Shown one piece after another: positions 5,358 to 10,233 of a stretch of 10,233 nt of DNA (position 1 is its first letter; every line of letters begins with the position of its first letter). A program made the position numbers and the translations under genes. The DNA lies in contig DCUU01000026.1 of the NCBI GenBank assembly GCA_002328565.1, positions 1-10,233 on the forward strand, read 5' to 3'. Source of the stretch: Candidatus Moranbacteria bacterium UBA2206 (GTDB lineage Bacteria; Patescibacteriota; Minisyncoccia; Moranbacterales; UBA2206). The notes below the pieces were generated by a model, which was not told the origin of the DNA, made no database searches, and was given only the letters and a program-made list of their open reading frames with translations.

Positions 5358-6722
5358 TTATTTCTCCTTCAATTTTTCGGCGACTTCCCAACCGTTGCCG
5401 GCGCCGATGGTGATGACGACATCGTCCACTCCAATTTTGTCTTGCAAAAATTCTACCGCGTCATCGATTGTTTTCAAATACTCGGCCTTGTCTCGATCGA
5501 ATTTATTGATTAGTTTTACCAAATCGCCAGAGTTTACTTTTCCATCATTTTCCCGCGCTGAGCCATAAATATCTAAAACAATCACGCGGTCAGCATCAGA
5601 AAATGATTGTGAAAATTCTTGCAATAACGCTTCTGTTCTTGAATATGAATGTGGATGAAAAACCGCCCAAATATTTTTTTCGGGATAAATTTCTCGCGCG
5701 CCTTTCAATGTCACCTTGAGTTCTTCGGGATGATGACCATAATCATCGATAAGAATTGCTCCATTTCGTTCTCCAATATATTCAAATCTTCTTTTGGTAC
5801 CTTGAAAAATTTTGAGTGCTTCTTTGACTTTTTCCAAATCTAAATTTAACTTATGGCAAACTGCAATCACCGCCCCGGCGTTTAGGATATTATGCTTGCC
5901 GATTAATTTAATTTCAAATTCGCCTAAACTTTTTCCGTCACATTCAACTTCAAATTTTTGTATCTCCTTGCTTATAATGCGATATTCACATTCTTCACCA
6001 AATCCATAAGTCAAAACCGGACAAGTGGCCTCTCTGGAAACTTCCAAAGTATCCACGCTATCACCCCAAACTACCAAAAATCCAATCTTAGGGATTCGTT
6101 TCACGAAATCAGCAAAAGCTTTTTTATAATCAGCAAATGTTGGAAAGGTATCCGGATGATCAAAATCCAAATTTGTTAAAATCACCGCTTTCGGATCATA
6201 TAATCTTAATTTATTTTGAAATTCATCAGTCTCTGCCACAAAAAATTCTCCTTTGCCAATTAGGGCATTGCCTCCCCAGTCAACAACCTTACTACCAATT
6301 ATCGCGCTTGGATCAGTGCCAATTTCTTTTAGCACATACGCTAACATTGCTGAAGTAGTAGTTTTTCCGTGAGTGCCACAAACCGCAATGCCATATTTCT
6401 CATTGAAAAGTTCACCTAAAATTTCCGGATAACTAATCATCTCCAAATTTCTTTTTTTCGCTTCCCCAAATTCTACATTATTATTTTCATTATAAGCCGT
6501 GGAATAAACCACCAAATCAACATCGGGTGGAATGTTTTTTGCTTCAAATTTTTCAAAATATGGGATATTAAGTTTTTGCAAAATTTCATCAGTGAAAAAT
6601 TTTTCATCCGTATCTGATCCTGTAATTTCAATTCCCAATGAATGCAAAAATTCCACCACCGCAATTACACCCGATCCTTTGATCCCAATCACATAAGCTT
6701 TTTTTATTTTCTCTAAATTCAT
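5358..6722 (-). CDS. murC: UDP-N-acetylmuramate--L-alanine ligase (MurC)
   Basis: MurC is the cytoplasmic ATP-dependent ligase that adds the first amino acid, usually L-Ala, to UDP-MurNAc. The 454 residues show the three Mur-ligase domains. The N-terminal UDP-binding fold has AYVIGIKGSGVIAVVEFLHS (9-28) and ITGSD (33-37). The central ATPase domain has CGTHGKTTTSAMLAYV (115-130), AETDEFQ (163-169) and LTNLDFDHPDTF (182-193). IGKHNILNAGAVIAV (274-288) leads into the C-terminal domain with RRFEYIG (311-317), IDDYGHHPEEL (325-335), FHPHSYSRTEAL (355-366) and a terminal GAGNGW (440-445). DDYGHHP and HPHSYSRT separate MurC from MurD, MurE and MurF. The length is normal and well short of an Mpl-type fusion. 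The first glycine loop reads GIKGSG where GIGGxGM is usual. murC starts 36 bp after murG, and the RAYT follows 13 bp after its stop. Confidence 0.93.
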   Translation of the reverse strand: MNLEKIKKAYVIGIKGSGVIAVVEFLHSLGIEITGSDTDEKFFTDEILQKLNIPYFEKFEAKNIPPDVDLVVYSTAYNENNNVEFGEAKKRNLEMISYPEILGELFNEKYGIAVCGTHGKTTTSAMLAYVLKEIGTDPSAIIGSKVVDWGGNALIGKGEFFVAETDEFQNKLRLYDPKAVILTNLDFDHPDTFPTFADYKKAFADFVKRIPKIGFLVVWGDSVDTLEVSREATCPVLTYGFGEECEYRIISKEIQKFEVECDGKSLGEFEIKLIGKHNILNAGAVIAVCHKLNLDLEKVKEALKIFQGTKRRFEYIGERNGAILIDDYGHHPEELKVTLKGAREIYPEKNIWAVFHPHSYSRTEALLQEFSQSFSDADRVIVLDIYGSARENDGKVNSGDLVKLINKFDRDKAEYLKTIDDAVEFLQDKIGVDDVVITIGAGNGWEVAEKLKEK

Positions 6723-6758
6723 AATATTCGCGTTAATTCGTTTTTAAATTTGCGCTTA

Positions 6759-7862
6759 TTAGCTATTTATCATACCAATTATCCCCTCTGCAATTCTCGA
6801 AGCGGCATCGGGGTGATAGAAGGCTTTGATATTTTCTATTAGCTTATTTCGAAGTTCCTCATTGTTCATAATTTCATCAATTTTTCCTAAAAGCATATGT
6901 TCGCCTAAATTACCTTCTTCCAAAACAATACACCCTCCAATTTTTGCAATTGAATAAGCATTCATTCTTTGATGATCGTTTCCTGAATTTTCAAGAGGAA
7001 TTATAATGGCTGGTTTTCCGTTAGCGGCAATTTCAGAAATCGACGAACTACCAGCACGAGAAATAACCAAATCCGTTACTGCCAAAATATCCTTAAGTTC
7101 TTCTCCGATGAAAGGCAAAGCGTGATAACCTTCGCGTCCATTTTTTATTCCCAACTCTCCGGCTCTTTTCACCACTTCTTCAAGATTCTTCTCACCAGTT
7201 TGATGAATAACTTGATAACTTCGGAGAAGCTCCGGCAATACTTCCAACATCTTGTCGTTAATCAGCTTAGCCCCTTGTGAACCACCCCAAACAAAAATAG
7301 TTTTCTTTGATTCCAAAAGAGAAAACATTTTTCTAGCATTTTCTTTGTCGCCTTTATTGATATCTTCTCGCAGTGGACTTCCTGTGATCACTACTTGCTC
7401 AGCCGGAAAATAGCTTTCTGCGCTTGGATAGGAAACGGCCACTCTTGTCGAAAATTTTGCCAAAAGTGAATTGGCCATCCCGGGTTTAGCGTCTGACTCG
7501 TGAATCAAAATTGGAATGCGATATACCCAGCCAGCGATAACAACCGGAAGCGATGCACAGCCACCCTTAGAAAAAATCGCATCCGGCATAAACCAAAGAA
7601 GATGCCAAAGAGCTTGAATAATTCCCATTGGAATTCTAAAAACATCAACAAAATTTTTCAGTGAAAAATATCGTCTCAATTTTCCGGTCATAACTGACTT
7701 AATTGATATCCCTTCAGCCTCCATAAGTTTTTTTTCTAATTTGCCATTAGGCCCAATAAACATAAACTCTGTATCAAGAGCTTTTTCCTTTATTTTTCGT
7801 GCCACAGCGATTAGGGGAATTATGTGCCCTCCTGAATCACCACTTGTTAGAACTATTTTCAT
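6759..7862 (-). CDS. murG: Undecaprenyl-PP-MurNAc-pentapeptide GlcNAc transferase (MurG)
   Basis: MurG is the GT-B glycosyltransferase that transfers GlcNAc from UDP-GlcNAc to lipid I on the inner face of the membrane, giving lipid II. In 367 residues it shows the N-terminal glycine loop (LTSGDSGGHIIPLIAVA, 5-21), the hydrophobic and basic membrane-contact segment (about 61-92, KLRRYFSLKNFVDVFRI onward), SKGGCASLPVVIAG (98-111) and HESDAKPGMAN (121-131). The C-terminal UDP-GlcNAc site follows: VWGGSQGAKLIN (191-202), then SRAGSSSISEIAANGKPAII (268-287) and NDHQRMNA (295-302). The first loop lacks the common GGTGGH spelling (GDSGGH here), but the length and other motifs are normal. The gene begins 28 bp after the large upstream gene and is followed 36 bp later by murC. 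The start ATG has no Shine-Dalgarno site at proper spacing. Confidence 0.94.
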   Translation of the reverse strand: MKIVLTSGDSGGHIIPLIAVARKIKEKALDTEFMFIGPNGKLEKKLMEAEGISIKSVMTGKLRRYFSLKNFVDVFRIPMGIIQALWHLLWFMPDAIFSKGGCASLPVVIAGWVYRIPILIHESDAKPGMANSLLAKFSTRVAVSYPSAESYFPAEQVVITGSPLREDINKGDKENARKMFSLLESKKTIFVWGGSQGAKLINDKMLEVLPELLRSYQVIHQTGEKNLEEVVKRAGELGIKNGREGYHALPFIGEELKDILAVTDLVISRAGSSSISEIAANGKPAIIIPLENSGNDHQRMNAYSIAKIGGCIVLEEGNLGEHMLLGKIDEIMNNEELRNKLIENIKAFYHPDAASRIAEGIIGMINS

Positions 7863-7890
7863 ATATTTTATTTTAATTTAATTTACCTAA

Positions 7891-10233
7891 TTATACCTCA
7901 AAACACTCTTGAAAAGAATATTTGTACGGACTGTACGAAAACTCCACTTCTTTTTGTAATTTATATTTTTTAAATGCTTTTTTTCTGATTATTTCCTGAA
8001 TTTGCGTTCTGTTGGAATGAATACTTGAAGATTCTGGGATTAATATTTTTTCTAGTCCCATTTTTTCTTTTATTTTTTTGGCATATTCCATCATTTTGTC
8101 AAACAATTCTTCGTTTTTTACTTGCCCTAAAACATCCAATGATGGATTGATTCCCGGTAAACATAAATTATTTTCTCTAATCAAAAAATGCATTCCGCCC
8201 ATGGCTTGTTTGAGTTTTGGATCAAATATTATGCAATTCATAAATTGCGGATCATTCCAAAGTTTTTCATCGGGTGCCACACAAACCCCCATATTAAATC
8301 CAGCCACTCCGTGTTCTTTTTTCTTGGAAATGACAAATTCCAATTCTCTTTTTTCCGCTTGTCCTGCTTGATCTTCGAATTTGAATTTATCCACCTCTTT
8401 TCTCATTTTCTTATTAATTCCAGCAATCAAATCAGAACCAATTTTTTGATAGACTAACTGATCGCTGTCATGCTTAGCTAAAAATTCATCATAAGATTTC
8501 AAAAAAGCTTCGGAATTATAGTATTCCTCGCTTTGATAGTTTTCTTCAGTTAAATCGCCTTCGTATTCAACAACTACAGTTTCCAAGTTTAATTTAATCT
8601 CATCAATATCTTTACCTTTAATCATTTCATAACTCATCCCAAAGTTTTTCAAAAATTCATCTAAATTACTGATAGTTTTTTCTTTTTTAACTGGATCATT
8701 TTGCTTGCTAATAGCCCCGAGCATATTACTCACCTTAGCAAAATTTTGAGATTGACTATTTCTCAATCTATTCATCGTATCATTTTTCAGTTCTTCAAAT
8801 TCTTTTTCATGCGTTTCTCGCCACTTCGCCAAGCAATCTTTAATTAGATCATTTTTGATTCTGTCGCCTATGAATTCTTTATATTGCATCAAGCCTTCAA
8901 TGCTAATTTCAAATCCGCTTTCAAGTTTTCCGCCATTATGCGCCAGATGATAGCGATACATACTTTCAAATAGATATTCCTGATCCTCGCCTTTTTCGGA
9001 ACTTTTCTTCTTATACATTTCTATTAATTTTTCGGCAATTTCTGATTCATCTAAATTTAGTTTACCTTCTTTTTCAAATTCAGCATTTACTTTCTTGATT
9101 GCTTTTCCTAACGCTGTCCATTCTTTCAAATCCAATTCTTCCCCTTCGCCTAGATTATATTTCCCAGTAGAAACTTCAATTTTTTGATATTGCAACTCAT
9201 CCAAACTTTCTGGCACATCATTTCTCCTGTCTGGTCTGGTTTTATTAAGTTGATTGTATTGATCTTGCGTTAGTCCAATTGCCGGCGGAAAAGTGTGATA
9301 TGAAATTGCGGGATACAAACTATCCTCAAAATCTTTTTCTTCCATTTTTTCTTTGTATATTCCATCTTGCATCTTACCAATTTTTTCTTTCATTTTTTCC
9401 AATTCCTCTGGGTTGTTTTCTGTTTTAGCTTTATTGTATTGAGAATAAATATCAAAATGTGCAATCCCGATTTCCGAAAGATATTCTTCAATAATTTCTT
9501 TTTCCTGTCCAATATTTCCTGCCCCAACTTTTGACAAAATATTTTCCAAAATGTTTCTAGCTTGCGTTCCGTATTTTTTGCCAACAAGAGTAATGTATTC
9601 AATATCTTCTACCGTTAAATTTGTATAATCTTTTATTCCTTTTATTGATTCAAAATATAAATATGACGTATCTCCCTGAGCTTTTAAAATAGACTTTATC
9701 TGATTAGGATAATTAAAACTTTTTAATTTATAAATAGATAAGATATTATCTCCTACTCGATTAACTTGATTTAACTCAATTAAATCATTCAGGCTTATTC
9801 CTTGAGGAAATGCATTGCTCAAAGCATTTTTCAATTCTATGCTTTTTGAAAATTCAGTGCTTGGCTTGAAATCCAAATTAATTATTTCAATAAAATCTTT
9901 AATAGAACCGTTAGATATCTGACTTATAATGATCTGTTCAAAACCTTCTTGACTTAATTCTAATCCAGTTTTCTTAATAAGATAGAGTAGGTTATGTGCT
10001 CCTTTACGCGAAGAATAAGCAGATAATTTTTCTTGGATCTCATTATCTGAAAGTGTTCGTTCGGTTGGTTTCATTGAAGAATTGATAATCGCGTGAATAC
10101 TATTAAAATCAATGTCCTTACATGAAAGAAGTTCAATTATCCACCCTTTTACAAATGACTGTATTTGCTCACTTTTAAGAGTTTCAATATTTAGTTTAAC
10201 GCCCGAAATTGTGAAATCTAATCCTTTCAATAA
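7891..10233 (-). CDS. Large protein of unknown function, 5' end beyond the window
   Basis: I do not recognise this gene. The frame is open from the right edge of the window to a TAA at 7891-7893. A TTG at 10228-10230 could start a 779-residue protein, but the preceding codon (TTA) is also open and the first ATG comes only at residue 53, so the true start probably lies upstream. Numbering here is from that TTG. Residues 1-260 look mainly helical, with no signal peptide or membrane segment. Residues of about 260-300 and 385-600 are highly charged (Lys/Glu) and likely coiled-coil or extended helix. Residues of about 643-779 form a separate mixed alpha/beta region with NMGVCVAPDEKLW, CIIFDPKLKQAMGGMHFLI and NLCLPGINPS, then SNRTQIQEI and a terminal SYSPYKYSFQE. 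Its strand-helix order is faintly reminiscent of a GNAT fold, but I see no acetyl-CoA loop. It precedes murG by 28 bp in the same direction, so it is probably co-transcribed with the mur genes. Confidence 0.75.
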   Translation of the reverse strand, partial: LLKGLDFTISGVKLNIETLKSEQIQSFVKGWIIELLSCKDIDFNSIHAIINSSMKPTERTLSDNEIQEKLSAYSSRKGAHNLLYLIKKTGLELSQEGFEQIIISQISNGSIKDFIEIINLDFKPSTEFSKSIELKNALSNAFPQGISLNDLIELNQVNRVGDNILSIYKLKSFNYPNQIKSILKAQGDTSYLYFESIKGIKDYTNLTVEDIEYITLVGKKYGTQARNILENILSKVGAGNIGQEKEIIEEYLSEIGIAHFDIYSQYNKAKTENNPEELEKMKEKIGKMQDGIYKEKMEEKDFEDSLYPAISYHTFPPAIGLTQDQYNQLNKTRPDRRNDVPESLDELQYQKIEVSTGKYNLGEGEELDLKEWTALGKAIKKVNAEFEKEGKLNLDESEIAEKLIEMYKKKSSEKGEDQEYLFESMYRYHLAHNGGKLESGFEISIEGLMQYKEFIGDRIKNDLIKDCLAKWRETHEKEFEELKNDTMNRLRNSQSQNFAKVSNMLGAISKQNDPVKKEKTISNLDEFLKNFGMSYEMIKGKDIDEIKLNLETVVVEYEGDLTEENYQSEEYYNSEAFLKSYDEFLAKHDSDQLVYQKIGSDLIAGINKKMRKEVDKFKFEDQAGQAEKRELEFVISKKKEHGVAGFNMGVCVAPDEKLWNDPQFMNCIIFDPKLKQAMGGMHFLIRENNLCLPGINPSLDVLGQVKNEELFDKMMEYAKKIKEKMGLEKILIPESSSIHSNRTQIQEIIRKKAFKKYKLQKEVEFSYSPYKYSFQECFEV

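Noticed and set aside
1..10233. UGA recoded as glycine or tryptophan, as in some Patescibacteria
   Set aside because: No gene has an in-frame UGA and glycines use GGN. The absence of UGA stops among only eight visible stops is not enough evidence.

Overview
The window looks like a piece of an AT-rich Candidate Phyla Radiation (Patescibacteria, probably Parcubacteria-like) chromosome. This placement is an inference. It rests on membrane-anchored Gmad2 and DUF333 proteins ending in a W-x-Y-[KR]-N-E-K module, a REP-associated tyrosine transposase (RAYT), short intergenic palindromes of the TGTCAT...ATGACA type, and starts preceded by A-rich sequence instead of a Shine-Dalgarno site. Eight of the nine genes show their stop codon (seven TAA, one TAG), and none is interrupted by an in-frame UGA, so the standard bacterial code fits. 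All nine genes lie on the minus strand; I support none on the plus strand.

In transcription order (right to left) the first gene is a large unrecognised gene whose 5' end runs off the window (7891-10233). Next come murG (6759-7862), murC (5358-6722), a RAYT (4685-5344), murB (3655-4662) and a short hpf/raiA-type ribosome hibernation gene (3202-3570). A terminator and a repeat end this block. A likely promoter then drives a two-gene unit encoding a Gmad2-domain protein (1993-2964) and a DUF333-domain protein (1240-1977). A good sigma70-type promoter precedes secA, whose first 346 codons (1-1039) are present.

MurC, MurB and MurG act in peptidoglycan precursor synthesis: MurB makes UDP-MurNAc, MurC adds the first amino acid, and MurG makes lipid II. 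The RAYT interrupts the murG-murC-murB order with gaps of only 13 and 22 bp. Hpf and SecA are often close neighbours in bacteria; here two envelope-protein genes separate them.

The most interesting layer is palindromic. Three elements (1065-1173, 3088-3170, 4155-4240) share TGTC/GACA ends and a two-hairpin plan but have different stem sequences. One of them lies in frame inside murB, next to a 39-nt near-perfect palindrome. A separate 35-nt palindrome lies in frame inside the RAYT gene, and a cloverleaf-like 62-nt palindrome sits between murB and hpf. Together with the RAYT this suggests a REP/RAYT-like system whose palindromes enter coding sequences, comparable in principle to Rickettsia palindromic elements. 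That the RAYT acts on these repeats is a hypothesis. No gene-free stretch exceeds about 240 bp.
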